NCBI GenBank assembly: GCA_902525035.1
Contig: CABZFN010000010.1
Coordinates: 1-39,277, forward strand
Reading direction: 5' to 3'
Origin: an uncultured Alphaproteobacteria bacterium
GTDB taxonomy: Bacteria; Pseudomonadota; Alphaproteobacteria; HIMB59; GCA-002718135
DNA length: 39,277 nt
Each line of letters begins with the position of its first letter. Within the stretch, counting starts at the first letter, position 1. Shown here piece after piece: positions 27,041 through 35,581 of this stretch. Position numbers and translations under genes: made by a program. The notes beneath the pieces were generated by a model, which saw only the letters and a list, made by a program, of their open reading frames with translations, made no database searches and had not been told where the DNA came from.

Positions 27041-27579
27041 ACATGTCTACACAACTAAAAGAAAAAATTAATATTTCGGTTGATAATATTGAAACGCTTA
27101 CAGATGTAGATTTGGCAGATCTTTGTAATATCACTGAACAAGCAATTAAAGCCGGAGGGGGTTTTGGTTGGCTAAGAGTTCCTACAAGAGATATTTTAAT
27201 AGATTATTGGACTAAAAGAACACATGATAAATATATTAAACTTATTGTTGGTAGACTTAATGGTGTTATAGCCGGAACCCTACAACTAGCTTATGAGGCC
27301 CCAAACATTGAATCTAGAAAAAACATTGCGCGTATCAGAAGACAATTTGTTGCTCCTTGGGCAAGAGGTTATGGTTTGGCAAAAACAATGATTAATCACA
27401 CTGAAATAATTGCAAAAGAAGACAACATTAAATCTTTACAGTTAGCTGTAAGGGAAACTCAAGATGCTGCAATAAAACTTTTTACTAGTAAAAATTATAC
27501 CAAGTGGGGTGAAAACCCATATTATGCTTATATTAATGGAAGTTTTATTAAGGGTTATTATTATTATAAAAATATATAG
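27037..27579 (+). CDS. GNAT family N-acetyltransferase inside the his operon
   Basis: Predicted acetyl-CoA dependent acetyltransferase of 180 residues. The cofactor motif is RRQFVAPWARGYGLAKTMIN, where the R-G-x-G-L/A pattern binds the acetyl-CoA pyrophosphate. A following strand (SLQLAVRETQDAAIKLF) and the Y-rich end (NPYYAYINGSFIKGYYYY) fit the fold. It overlaps hisH by four bases and hisA by one, so it is firmly part of the operon. The substrate is unknown, and it is not a known histidine-pathway step. A start at 27043 is also possible. Confidence 0.85.
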   Translation: MNMSTQLKEKINISVDNIETLTDVDLADLCNITEQAIKAGGGFGWLRVPTRDILIDYWTKRTHDKYIKLIVGRLNGVIAGTLQLAYEAPNIESRKNIARIRRQFVAPWARGYGLAKTMINHTEIIAKEDNIKSLQLAVRETQDAAIKLFTSKNYTKWGENPYYAYINGSFIKGYYYYKNI

Positions 27580-28319
27580 TGCAAATTATACCAGCCATTG
27601 ATTTAAAAGATAATAAATGTGTTAGACTCTCTAAAGGCAAAGATCTTTCCAGTGTTATTTACAATCAAGACCCAGAAAAACAAGCTATCTACTTTGAAGA
27701 AATTGGTTGTAAAAAATTACACTTAATTGACTTAGATGCCGCATTTGGCAGATCAAATATTAACTTTGAAACAATAAAGAAAATTAGAAAATCTATTTCA
27801 ATACCAATACAATTAGGGGGTGGGATAAGAAACTTAGATTTAGCAAAAAAATACTTTGAGAATGGAATAAATAATTTGATTATTGGTTCAATGTCTATTG
27901 AGAATCCAAATGAAGTCAAAATTTTATCAAATCAGTATACGGATAAAATATATATATCGTTAGATATTCTAGAAAATAATATAATGATTAAAGGGTGGGA
28001 TGAAAATTCAGGAAAAAAAATACAAGATATTCTTGATATTTACAATAACTCAAAAATTAAAGGATATGTAATTACAGATATTCAAAATGATGGAATGTTA
28101 AAAGGTTTAAATTTGGATTTTGTTAGTAATTTTCTAAAAAAAATAAACCAAAATAAAACATTTAATAAAAAAGTTATTATTGCAGGCGGTTTAACAAATT
28201 ACTCTGATCTAATAAATCTAAAAAAACTTAACCTTAAAAATATTGAAGGTATAATATCGGGTAAATCTTTTTATGAAGGGAAGATTGATTTAGTAGAGGC
28301 GCAAAAAATTCTAAATTAA
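27579..28319 (+). CDS. hisA: ProFAR isomerase HisA
   Basis: Amadori isomerase that converts ProFAR to PRFAR in histidine synthesis, with a (beta/alpha)8 barrel. The GTG start shares a base with the preceding TAG stop. Catalytic D8 (PAIDLKD) is present, phosphate sites QLGGGIR and IIAGGLTN are visible, and the second acidic region reads SLDILEN followed by TDIQNDGML. Length is 246 aa. The next gene, hisF, begins immediately after its stop. Confidence 0.96.
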   Translation: MQIIPAIDLKDNKCVRLSKGKDLSSVIYNQDPEKQAIYFEEIGCKKLHLIDLDAAFGRSNINFETIKKIRKSISIPIQLGGGIRNLDLAKKYFENGINNLIIGSMSIENPNEVKILSNQYTDKIYISLDILENNIMIKGWDENSGKKIQDILDIYNNSKIKGYVITDIQNDGMLKGLNLDFVSNFLKKINQNKTFNKKVIIAGGLTNYSDLINLKKLNLKNIEGIISGKSFYEGKIDLVEAQKILN

Positions 28320-29075
28320 ATGGTAAAAGTAAGAATTATCCCGTGTTTAGATGTAAAAGATGGAAGAGTGGTAAAAGGAATAAATTTTTTAAATTTGATC
28401 GATGCAGGAGATCCTGTTGAACAAGCAAAACATTATTCAGATAATGGAGCTGATGAAATATGTTTTTTAGATATTAGCGCATCATTAGAAAATAGAGATA
28501 CCATGGTAAATGTAGTTAAAAAGACTGCGAATGAGGTTTTTATTCCCCTTACCGTTGGCGGTGGCATTTCATCAATAGAAAATATACATGCTTTACTTAA
28601 AGCTGGTGCTGACAAAGTTTCTATAAATTCAGCTGCAATTAAAAATCCCAATATCATTAAAGAAGCTTCTCAATATTTTGGAAATCAATGCATTGTTGTG
28701 GCTGTTGATGCAAAAAAACACAATAATGATTGGTTTGTTTATTCCCATGGTGGCACTAAGAAAACTGATTTACATGCTTTAAGTTGGATAGAAAAAGCTC
28801 AAAAACTAGGAGCAGGTGAAATTCTCTTAACATCAATGGACAGGGATGGCACAAAATCTGGTTTTGACAATGAACTATTAGGCAAGGTTTCAGAATTTTT
28901 AAAGATACCTGTTATAGCTAGCGGAGGAGTTGGAGCCCTAGATCATTTTTATGATGGTGTAGTAAAAGGCAAAGCTGATGCATTATTAGCAGCCTCAGTC
29001 TTTCATTTTAATGAAATTAGCATTAAAGAAGTAAAAAAATACTTAAAAGATAAAAATATTAACATCAGAGATTAA
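28320..29075 (+). CDS. hisF: Imidazole glycerol phosphate synthase, cyclase subunit
   Basis: Takes ammonia from HisH and closes the imidazole ring. The two catalytic aspartates are at the canonical places: D11 ([14 protein letters not shown]) and D130 (VVAVDAKK). Phosphate loops TVGGGIS and IASGGVG are intact. Length is 251 aa. It follows hisA with no gap and precedes hisE by five bases. Confidence 0.98.
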   Translation: MVKVRIIPCLDVKDGRVVKGINFLNLIDAGDPVEQAKHYSDNGADEICFLDISASLENRDTMVNVVKKTANEVFIPLTVGGGISSIENIHALLKAGADKVSINSAAIKNPNIIKEASQYFGNQCIVVAVDAKKHNNDWFVYSHGGTKKTDLHALSWIEKAQKLGAGEILLTSMDRDGTKSGFDNELLGKVSEFLKIPVIASGGVGALDHFYDGVVKGKADALLAASVFHFNEISIKEVKKYLKDKNINIRD

Positions 29076-29080
29076 ACTTT

Positions 29081-29353
29081 ATGAAAATTGAAGAGTTAAA
29101 CGAAATTATAAATAACAGAATACAAACAGGAAAAAGAAATTCTTATACCAACAAATTATTAAAACTAGGGCCAAAAAAGATAGCCCAAAAGTTTGGTGAA
29201 GAATCTTCTGAGTTAATTATAGATTTTTTAAAAGGATCCAAAAAAAGAACAGTAGAAGAGGCTGTTGATGTAATCTACCACCTTCTCATATTATTAAAGT
29301 CAAAAAAAATTACTATAAATGAAATTTACAAAGAATTAGACAAAAGAAAATAA
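29081..29353 (+). CDS. hisE: Phosphoribosyl-ATP pyrophosphatase
   Basis: Second step of histidine synthesis, an all-alpha NTP-pyrophosphatase (MazG-like) fold. The 90-residue protein has GPKKIAQKFGEESSELII and EEAVDVIYHLLILL, which carry the metal-binding Glu/Asp residues. It is separate from the cyclohydrolase hisI, which is not in this window, as is usual in alphaproteobacteria. Confidence 0.96.
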   Translation: MKIEELNEIINNRIQTGKRNSYTNKLLKLGPKKIAQKFGEESSELIIDFLKGSKKRTVEEAVDVIYHLLILLKSKKITINEIYKELDKRK

Positions 29354-29359
29354 AATATT

Positions 29360-29710
29360 ATGTATGATGAAAATAATATATTCGCCAAAATATTAAGAAA
29401 AGAAATTCCTTGTGATAAAATTTACGAAGATAAGTTTAGTTTATTTTTTAATGATATTAATCCCCAAGCCAAAATACATGTTTTAGGTATACCGAAATTC
29501 CCTTGCACAACTTTTTCTGATTTTTTAAAAAATGCAGATAATGAAAATATCACATTTTTTTTTAAAAGAGTTCAACTCGTGATAAATAATCTTAATATTG
29601 AAAATACTGGCTATAGATTAATAACAAACTCAGGTGAAGATGGTGGACAGGAAGTACCACACTTTCATGTACATATTTTAGCTGGTGAAAAAATTAGAGG
29701 TCTTAGGTAA
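29360..29710 (+). CDS. HIT family hydrolase (HinT-like)
   Basis: Histidine-triad nucleotide hydrolase, probably acting on adenosine phosphoramidates. The motif is QEVPHFHVHILAG, with H101, H103 and H105; the middle one is the expected nucleophile. Length (116 aa) is that of HinT. It starts seven bases after hisE, and HinT after hisE is a frequent arrangement in alphaproteobacteria. The stop faces the convergent BON gene across ten bases. Confidence 0.93.
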   Translation: MYDENNIFAKILRKEIPCDKIYEDKFSLFFNDINPQAKIHVLGIPKFPCTTFSDFLKNADNENITFFFKRVQLVINNLNIENTGYRLITNSGEDGGQEVPHFHVHILAGEKIRGLR

Positions 29711-29720
29711 GTTATTCTTT

Positions 29721-30320
29721 TTACTTAATTATTACATAGTTAACAATTTCATTTACACCCTTTATATTTTTAAGAGCTAATATCATTTCATTTAAAAGAT
29801 CCGGGCGTTTTGATATACCTGCAATGTAAATTTTACCCTGTATTGTTTCAAAATTAAAAGTAATTGCTTTAATTCCAACAGTTTTTGCTGCTACCGCTCT
29901 TGCTTGTGTATTAATCCATAAATCACTAGCATAATCTTTTAAAGTTGATCTATTTCCTATTTCAATTTCATTTATAATTTCTTGTACTCCTTCAACCTCC
30001 CACACTAACCTTACTGCATCAATACGAATTTCTTGATTATCAACTAGGCCGGTTAGTAAAATCCTTCCTTCCAAAACACTTGTATTTATATTTACGAATA
30101 GATTATTTTCAGCATTTAAGAATTTTGCTGCAATATTGACTTTAATAGTAGCGTCATCAATTACTGTTCCAATTGATCTCTCTCCTTCAGCAACAACTAA
30201 TGCACTTCCACCACCAGTTGCAAGAATATTTGCTGGTGAGCATCCTATGTTTAGGTATCCAAAGATTAAAAGTATTGGAAAAACAGATATTTTTACTAAT
30301 CTTTTAATTTTAACAACCAT
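29721..30320 (-). CDS. BON-domain lipoprotein
   Basis: Envelope lipoprotein with two BON domains, similar in layout to DolP/YraP. The signal peptide ends in a lipobox Cys (LNIGC27). BON 1 covers about residues 50-120 (IDDATIKVNIAAKFL to VQEIINEIEI) and BON 2 about 125-199 (DLWINTQARAVAAKT to VNEIVNYVII). DolP-type proteins support outer-membrane integrity and BAM function; that role is inferred by homology. The start overlaps the rsmI end by 25 bases, and yraP near rsmI is a known pairing. Confidence 0.88.
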   Translation of the reverse strand: MVVKIKRLVKISVFPILLIFGYLNIGCSPANILATGGGSALVVAEGERSIGTVIDDATIKVNIAAKFLNAENNLFVNINTSVLEGRILLTGLVDNQEIRIDAVRLVWEVEGVQEIINEIEIGNRSTLKDYASDLWINTQARAVAAKTVGIKAITFNFETIQGKIYIAGISKRPDLLNEMILALKNIKGVNEIVNYVIIK

Positions 30321-31138
30321 TTATAAATTTTGTTTTTATTAATATTTGTAAATTTATGTACTATTTCCACGATGTCGGTCAAAGAAAATTTTGTAATCAT
30401 TTTCTTTATTTCATTTCTATACAAATCAATTCTGTCAAAATCTTGACTTTTTATTGTATGCCTATCAATAACTGCAACAAATTCACCTTTTAAATTTTCT
30501 TTTTCCTTTAATATTTCATTTTTTACTTTTTTTGATAAACCTCTAAAAACAAACTCATTTATTTTTGTGATTTCTTTACATATAGAAACTGATCTTTCAG
30601 GCATAATTTTTTCTAAACATTCCAAAAAAATAATTAATTTATGACTTGAAACAAATAAAACAGACACTCTTTTTTCTTGAGAAATATTCTTAATAATATC
30701 TTCTATTTTTTTTTTAGATTTCGGCACAAAACCAAGAAAAGTAAATTCTGATATTGGTAACCCTGATAATTGTAAGCTTGATATAGTAGATGATGGTCCT
30801 GGAACAGAAGTAACTCTAATATTATTATTAATACAATATTGCACCAAATTATATCCAGGATCTGATATTAATGGTGATCCTGCATCAGAAATAAGTACAC
30901 AATTTTTATTTTTTAAAATATTTTTAATCTGGTCTATGATTTTATGCTCATTATAATCATGTAAAGCTATTAATTTCTTTTTAATGCCCAATTTATTTAG
31001 TAGTTTAAGTGAGTGTTTAGGATTTTCACAAATAATGATATCACATTCTCCAAGAACTTTTACAGCCCTGTAGGTTATGTCATCTAAATTGCCAATAGGT
31101 GTTGCTACAATTGAGAGACCATTAATAATATTATCCAT
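30296..31138 (-). CDS. rsmI: 16S rRNA 2'-O-ribose C1402 methyltransferase RsmI
   Basis: Tetrapyrrole-methylase fold enzyme that methylates C1402 of 16S rRNA. The N-terminal LSIVATPIGNLDDITYRA (18 residues), ISDAGSPLISDPG and SVPGPSS motifs are diagnostic. Length is 280 aa. The N-terminal motif comes so early that the ATG at 31138 cannot be moved much. Yet the divergent lipoprotein gene seems to start 61 bases inside it. In enterobacteria rsmI is also next to the LppC/LpoA gene. Confidence 0.96.
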   Translation of the reverse strand: MDNIINGLSIVATPIGNLDDITYRAVKVLGECDIIICENPKHSLKLLNKLGIKKKLIALHDYNEHKIIDQIKNILKNKNCVLISDAGSPLISDPGYNLVQYCINNNIRVTSVPGPSSTISSLQLSGLPISEFTFLGFVPKSKKKIEDIIKNISQEKRVSVLFVSSHKLIIFLECLEKIMPERSVSICKEITKINEFVFRGLSKKVKNEILKEKENLKGEFVAVIDRHTIKSQDFDRIDLYRNEIKKMITKFSLTDIVEIVHKFTNINKNKIYKWLLKLKD

Positions 31139-32405
31139 TATTTATATATTTATATTTATAATATCATGTACTCCAGTAAATTTATCTAAACAAGATACAA
31201 AAAATACTCAAGAAACAACTATTTTTGAAAAATCAATTGAAACTAAAAGTGAAAAAAAAGCAATTGAAAAAAAAGAAAGCAAACAAGATAAGCAGAATAA
31301 GATTTTAGACAATGTTGTTTTAGATAAAACAATTATTGCTTTATTTGCAAAAGATGATGATAAAAAAACTACAAAACAATTCTTGAATACATATGAATTG
31401 GGAATTTATAATCTTGGTATAAGCGATGTTGTTATACAAATAGAACTATTTGAAAATGAAAATGATCTAAAAAAAATTATAGAAAACAATCTTCTACCAG
31501 GGAAGATTTTTCTAGGACCAGTTCAATCTAAGTATGCAAAAATCTTAGATAATTATTGTACTCATGAAGTAATATTTTTTTCATACTCTTCTAATTCTTC
31601 ATTAGCAAAAGATTGTGTTTATTTAATAAATTTTTTTCCACAAAATGAACTTTCACAACTTATGTTATATTTAAACGATGATGCAAAAGTTGCGCTTCTT
31701 TATCCTGAAAATGAATATGGATATTTAATAAACAGACTAATTGATGATATAATGTTTGAAAGCCCTGCAATATTAGTCAACAGATCCTCATATAAAAATG
31801 AATTAACAAATGTAAGAGAATCGATAAAAGAATTGGGAAAATATGAATTGAGAAAATATGAATTGAATAGACAAAAACAAATTCTATCTTCTAAAAAAGA
31901 TGAAAAATCAAAAAAGAGATTAAAAAAATTAGAAAGATTTAAAACTACAAGTGACTACGATTTTACACATATCTTGATTGCTGATTATGGTTTGAATTTA
32001 TTACAGGTTGCACCTCTTCTACCTTACTATGATATAGACCCTAATATCGTACAGTTTATGGGAACTGGAGTAATAGATGATAAAACTTTTTTCTATGAAC
32101 CTTCTTTACAGGGAGCAATATTTCCAGGAATTCCTGAAACAAGTCGAATAAATATAATAAATAATTATATGGAAATATATGATGATGAGTTTTTGAGAAT
32201 CTCAACACTACCTTATGACTTAATAGCTTTAATTAATTTCATCTACACAAAGGAATATAAACTTGGTGATGTAATTAAATTATTAAACAATCCGAACAAA
32301 AAATTTGATGGCATTGATGGAAACTTTTATTTTAAAAATAATATGATTGAAAGAGATCTTAACATATTAAAAATAAATAACGGAAATTCTTTTGTGATTA
32401 ATTAA
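31077..32405 (+). CDS. LppC/LpoA-like penicillin-binding protein activator lipoprotein
   Basis: Predicted outer-membrane lipoprotein with a type I periplasmic-binding fold, related to LpoA, which activates a peptidoglycan synthase. From the ATG at 31077 the signal is long, with Arg14 before a hydrophobic core and lipobox IISC (Cys31). A TTG at 31089 is an alternative start. Recognisable fold pieces are KIFLGPVQSKYAK, KVALLYPENEYGYL and TLPYDLIALINF. The middle has a Lys/Glu coiled-coil (about 245-295) with a 15-bp tandem repeat. Length is 442 aa. The 5' end overlaps divergent rsmI by 62 bases, and the 3' end overlaps rdgB by eight. Confidence 0.85.
   Translation: MSSKLPIGVATIERPLIILSIIYIFIFIISCTPVNLSKQDTKNTQETTIFEKSIETKSEKKAIEKKESKQDKQNKILDNVVLDKTIIALFAKDDDKKTTKQFLNTYELGIYNLGISDVVIQIELFENENDLKKIIENNLLPGKIFLGPVQSKYAKILDNYCTHEVIFFSYSSNSSLAKDCVYLINFFPQNELSQLMLYLNDDAKVALLYPENEYGYLINRLIDDIMFESPAILVNRSSYKNELTNVRESIKELGKYELRKYELNRQKQILSSKKDEKSKKRLKKLERFKTTSDYDFTHILIADYGLNLLQVAPLLPYYDIDPNIVQFMGTGVIDDKTFFYEPSLQGAIFPGIPETSRINIINNYMEIYDDEFLRISTLPYDLIALINFIYTKEYKLGDVIKLLNNPNKKFDGIDGNFYFKNNMIERDLNILKINNGNSFVIN
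31830..31865 (+). repeat. 15-bp in-frame tandem repeat in the LppC-like gene
   Basis: The unit GAATTGNGAAAATAT occurs twice (31830-31844 and 31845-31859), followed by a partial third copy. It encodes the repeated peptide ELGKY/ELRKY/EL in the charged helical segment. One base differs between the two full copies, so the duplication is probably recent. Confidence 0.8.
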
Positions 32406-32979
32406 TTAAAAAGTTAATCAATTTTGTTACTGCAATAGACCTATGGCTAATTTCATTTTTTTCTTTAGCGCTTAATTCAGCCAATGTTTTCTTATAATTT
32501 TTAGGAATGAAAATTGGATCATAACCAAAACCAAATCTACCTTTAGCTTGTTCAGAAATTTTTCCATCAATTTTACCATTAAATATTACGTTTTGATTTT
32601 TTTTAACTGTAAGGCTTATTGAAGTTTTAAAGTAAGCATTTAGCTCACTATTTTTTTTAGTACTTTTAATAACACTTTCAAAACAAGCCTCATTGTTTTT
32701 GAAATTATTTAAAAATCTTTTTGAAAGAACACCTGGTTTCCAATTCAAGCTTTCAATACATATTCCTGAGTCATCGGCAAAACAAGGAATCCCAGTTTTA
32801 CTAAATCCATAGTTTGATTTAATTTTTGCATTTTCTTCGAAAGTTTGGCCACTTTCTTTTGGTTCTTCACTTATTTTTAGATCATTTAATGAAAGAAGTT
32901 CTAAATTAAATTTGTTAAAAATTTTTTTGATTTCAATTATTTTATTTTTATTATTTGAAAAAAATAATAATTGACTCAA
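32398..32979 (-). CDS. rdgB: Non-canonical purine NTP pyrophosphatase (RdgB/HAM1)
   Basis: Removes ITP, dITP and XTP from the nucleotide pool. The 193-residue protein has the N-terminal SNNKNKIIEI, the active-site acids FADDSG (D69, D70), the GRFGFGYDPIF loop and the SHR motif near the end. It follows rph with a one-base gap. The rph-rdgB pairing is common in alphaproteobacteria, often next to hrcA, as here. Confidence 0.97.
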   Translation of the reverse strand: MSQLLFFSNNKNKIIEIKKIFNKFNLELLSLNDLKISEEPKESGQTFEENAKIKSNYGFSKTGIPCFADDSGICIESLNWKPGVLSKRFLNNFKNNEACFESVIKSTKKNSELNAYFKTSISLTVKKNQNVIFNGKIDGKISEQAKGRFGFGYDPIFIPKNYKKTLAELSAKEKNEISHRSIAVTKLINFLIN

Positions 32980-32980
32980 T

Positions 32981-33691
32981 TTATTTCAAAGCCTCTTTTT
33001 GTTTAGAAATTATATCCTTAACTCCAATTTTTGCTAATGAAAACATTTCTGTAAACTGAGTATCATTGAAAAAAAATTCCTCCCCAGTAACTTGTATTTC
33101 AGATATTTCATCTGAATCACAAATTACAAAATTTGCATCTACTTGAGCTTCGGAGTCTTCCTTATAATCTAGATCCAATATTGCTTTATTTTCAACTATT
33201 CCCGTTGATACTGCTCCTATAAAGTCTTTAATAATTGGTTTTTGGAGATTATAATTATTCTTCAACTTTTCTATTGCCAGATATAAAGAAATAAAACCAC
33301 CACTGATAGAAGCAGTTCTTGTCCCACCATCTGCTTGAATTACGTCACAGTCTATTTTTATTTGACGCTCTCCTAGATTTGAAAGATCTATAATTGATCT
33401 TAAACTACGCCCAATTAATCTTTGAATTTCTTGCGTTCTACCCGACTGCTTTCCTTTTGCAGCCTCTCTATCCATTCTAGTATTTGTTGACCTTGGTAGC
33501 ATGCCATATTCTGCTGTAACCCAACCTTTACCAGTATTCTTTAACCAGTGAGGAACTTTTTCATCAATTGTTGCAAGACAAAGGACATGTGTGTTTCCAA
33601 ATTTTACTAAGCATGAACCATCAGCATGAATATTCACGTTTTTCTCAAATGAAATTTCACGCATTTGATTGAAGGATCTATCTTTTCTCAT
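32981..33691 (-). CDS. rph: Ribonuclease PH
   Basis: Phosphorolytic 3' exoribonuclease for tRNA and rRNA ends. Family blocks are MRKDRS, GWVTAEYGMLPRST, the phosphate-site SGRTQEIQRLIGRSLR and CDVIQADGGTRTASISG. Length (236 aa) is normal. It diverges from hrcA across 47 bases, an arrangement known from many alphaproteobacteria. Confidence 0.98.
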   Translation of the reverse strand: MRKDRSFNQMREISFEKNVNIHADGSCLVKFGNTHVLCLATIDEKVPHWLKNTGKGWVTAEYGMLPRSTNTRMDREAAKGKQSGRTQEIQRLIGRSLRSIIDLSNLGERQIKIDCDVIQADGGTRTASISGGFISLYLAIEKLKNNYNLQKPIIKDFIGAVSTGIVENKAILDLDYKEDSEAQVDANFVICDSDEISEIQVTGEEFFFNDTQFTEMFSLAKIGVKDIISKQKEALK

Positions 33692-33738
33692 ATAAATTTA
33701 ATAATAGTAGATAAATATTATTTTTAAATAAAATTCTT

Positions 33739-34785
33739 ATGTCTGATAATGTATATGCAAAAATTAATGATAGATCGAAATTAATTTTCAAAAAATTAGT
33801 TGAGTCATATCTTAAAACTGGGTCTCCAGCAGGATCAGAAACAATTATGAAGATGGGAGGCTTGAATCTCTCCTCAGCATCAATAAGATCTATTCTGTCG
33901 AATTTGCAAAAAGAAGGACTTCTATATGCCCCACATAGATCAGCCGGAAGAATGCCCACAGAAAAAGGGATGCGATTTTTTGTTGATGGATTGTTGGAAT
34001 TTGGAAGAATATCTAAAGTAGATAAAGAAAATATTAAACAGCAGTGCATAACTAAAGGCAAATCTTATGAAGAGGTGCTCGATATTGCTTCCAAGGCAAT
34101 TTCAGGATTATCGAGTTATGCAGGAATAGTTATCGCTCCAAAATTTCAAAAAAACTTAAAGCACGTTGAGTTTATAAGATTAAATAGTAGTCAATTAATG
34201 CTTATTCTCGCTTATGAAAATGGAGAAGTTGAAAATCGCATTATTGAAGATAATGGAAAATATAATAGTTCATTACTAATACAGGCTTCAAACTACCTTA
34301 CATCAAAGTTTACCAATAAAAATATTTTGCAAATTAAAAAATTAATACAAACAGAAATAAAAAATTCACAAAATGAATTAGAATTAATTTCATCAAAATT
34401 AATTCAACAGGGCATTATAGAAACTCAACCTAATAGTAAAAATCCTTATATTTTTTTACATGGACAGTCAAATTTACTCAAAGATGAAATAGTTTCAAAA
34501 GATTTAGATCAAATACGAAATCTTTTTGATGAAATTGAGAAAAAATCTAGTTTTGTAGATATATTAGAAACGGCAGGAAAAGCAAAAGGAGTTCAGATTT
34601 TTATTGGATCTAAAAATTTTTTGTTTAAACACTCTGGTCTTTCTATGGTAATGGCCCCATATAAAAATAATGATCAAGAAATTATAGGAGCTATAGGTGT
34701 AGTTGGTCCAACAAGATTAAACTATTCCAAAATAGTTCCACTGGTTGATTATACGTCAAAAATTATTGGAAAGGTGATTGATTAA
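33739..34785 (+). CDS. hrcA: Heat-shock repressor HrcA
   Basis: Winged-helix repressor that binds CIRCE elements in heat-shock promoters, with GroEL as co-factor. The N-terminal winged helix holds the DNA contacts (LSSASIRSILSNLQKEGLL, 19 residues, and PHRSAGRMPTEKG). The long C-terminal GAF-like domain ends in GAIGVVGPTRLNYSKIVPLV. Length is 348 aa. No CIRCE inverted repeat is visible upstream of hrcA or dnaK, so its targets are probably elsewhere (groESL is usual in alphaproteobacteria). Its stop overlaps the grpE start by one base. Confidence 0.97.
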   Translation: MSDNVYAKINDRSKLIFKKLVESYLKTGSPAGSETIMKMGGLNLSSASIRSILSNLQKEGLLYAPHRSAGRMPTEKGMRFFVDGLLEFGRISKVDKENIKQQCITKGKSYEEVLDIASKAISGLSSYAGIVIAPKFQKNLKHVEFIRLNSSQLMLILAYENGEVENRIIEDNGKYNSSLLIQASNYLTSKFTNKNILQIKKLIQTEIKNSQNELELISSKLIQQGIIETQPNSKNPYIFLHGQSNLLKDEIVSKDLDQIRNLFDEIEKKSSFVDILETAGKAKGVQIFIGSKNFLFKHSGLSMVMAPYKNNDQEIIGAIGVVGPTRLNYSKIVPLVDYTSKIIGKVID

Positions 34786-35450
34786 TGGTTGAAAAAAGAG
34801 AAGAAGATAACCAACAAGAAGAAATTATAGAACCTGATTCTGAGAATATTGAAAACGAAGAAAATAATAATGACACTCAAGAAAACACAGATACAGAAGA
34901 GATTAACGAAGACCAAAATACAGAAGAAAATAGTTTAGAAAAGGAAATTGAAACACTTAAAGAAGAAAAAATCCGATTACTCGCTGAAATGGAAAATCTT
35001 AGAAAAAGATTTGAACGAGAAAAAGTTGAAACGATAAAGTTTGGTAGCATAAATTTAGCAAGAGATATTCTTTCGCCAGGAGATAATCTAGAAAGAGCGC
35101 TAGATGCTTTACCAGAAGATGAAAATCATCCAGAAAGTATAAAAAATCTTATCGATGGTTTAAAAATGGTGCTTAAAGAATACAAAAGCACCCTTGAAAA
35201 ACACGGAGTCAAAAAAATTGAGACTTTAAATCAAAAGTTTGACCATAATTTTCATCAGGCAATGATGGAAATTGAAAATAATGATGTTGAAGAAGGAAAG
35301 GTAGTACAAGAAGTCCAATCTGGTTATACAATGCATGATCGATTACTTAGAGCAGCAATGGTTGGGGTTTCCAAAAAACCAGTCACTAAAACAGAAGAAC
35401 CTAAAGAAGAAAAAGAAGAAGATAATCCTGACAATGAGAGTAGAAAATAG
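34785..35450 (+). CDS. grpE: Nucleotide exchange factor GrpE
   Basis: Releases ADP from DnaK. The first 50 residues are an acidic, Glu/Asn-rich, probably disordered arm, followed by the long coiled coil (LEKEIETLKEEKIRLLAEME, 20 residues) and the beta domain with KFDHNFHQAM and VVQEVQSGYTMHDRLLRAAM. The C-terminal tail is again acidic. Length is 221 aa. It is translationally linked to hrcA and separated from dnaK by 131 bases that hold a heat-shock promoter. Confidence 0.97.
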   Translation: MVEKREEDNQQEEIIEPDSENIENEENNNDTQENTDTEEINEDQNTEENSLEKEIETLKEEKIRLLAEMENLRKRFEREKVETIKFGSINLARDILSPGDNLERALDALPEDENHPESIKNLIDGLKMVLKEYKSTLEKHGVKKIETLNQKFDHNFHQAMMEIENNDVEEGKVVQEVQSGYTMHDRLLRAAMVGVSKKPVTKTEEPKEEKEEDNPDNESRK

Positions 35451-35501
35451 TCATAAAAAGCCTAAAATTACTTGGTTTTTTTAATATAAACTCCAAACAT
35501 C

Positions 35502-35529
35502 CTTGTATTTTAAAACTTTTTTCCCATAT
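35502..35529 (+). promoter_or_regulatory. RpoH (sigma-32) type promoter of dnaK-dnaJ
   Basis: CTTGTAT (35502-35508) and CCCATAT (35523-35529) are separated by 14 bases, matching the heat-shock promoter pattern CTTGAAA...CCCATnT at most positions. The predicted start near 35536 gives a leader of about 46 bases that ends with an AGAGGA ribosome site before the dnaK ATG. Confidence 0.8.
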
Positions 35530-35581
35530 CTAATGTAGCCAATGTTGATTGGTAAATAATTAAGTAAAGAGGATAAAAAAT

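Noticed and set aside
32395-32420. TGATTAA/TTAATCA inverted repeat at the lppC/rdgB junction as a bidirectional terminator
   Set aside because: Almost all A/T with a 12-base loop and no clear U-tract; expected by chance in this composition.
35455-35482. Possible terminator after grpE (AAAAGCC ... GGTTTTTTT)
   Set aside because: The stem needs a bulge and has only two G-C pairs; not convincing.
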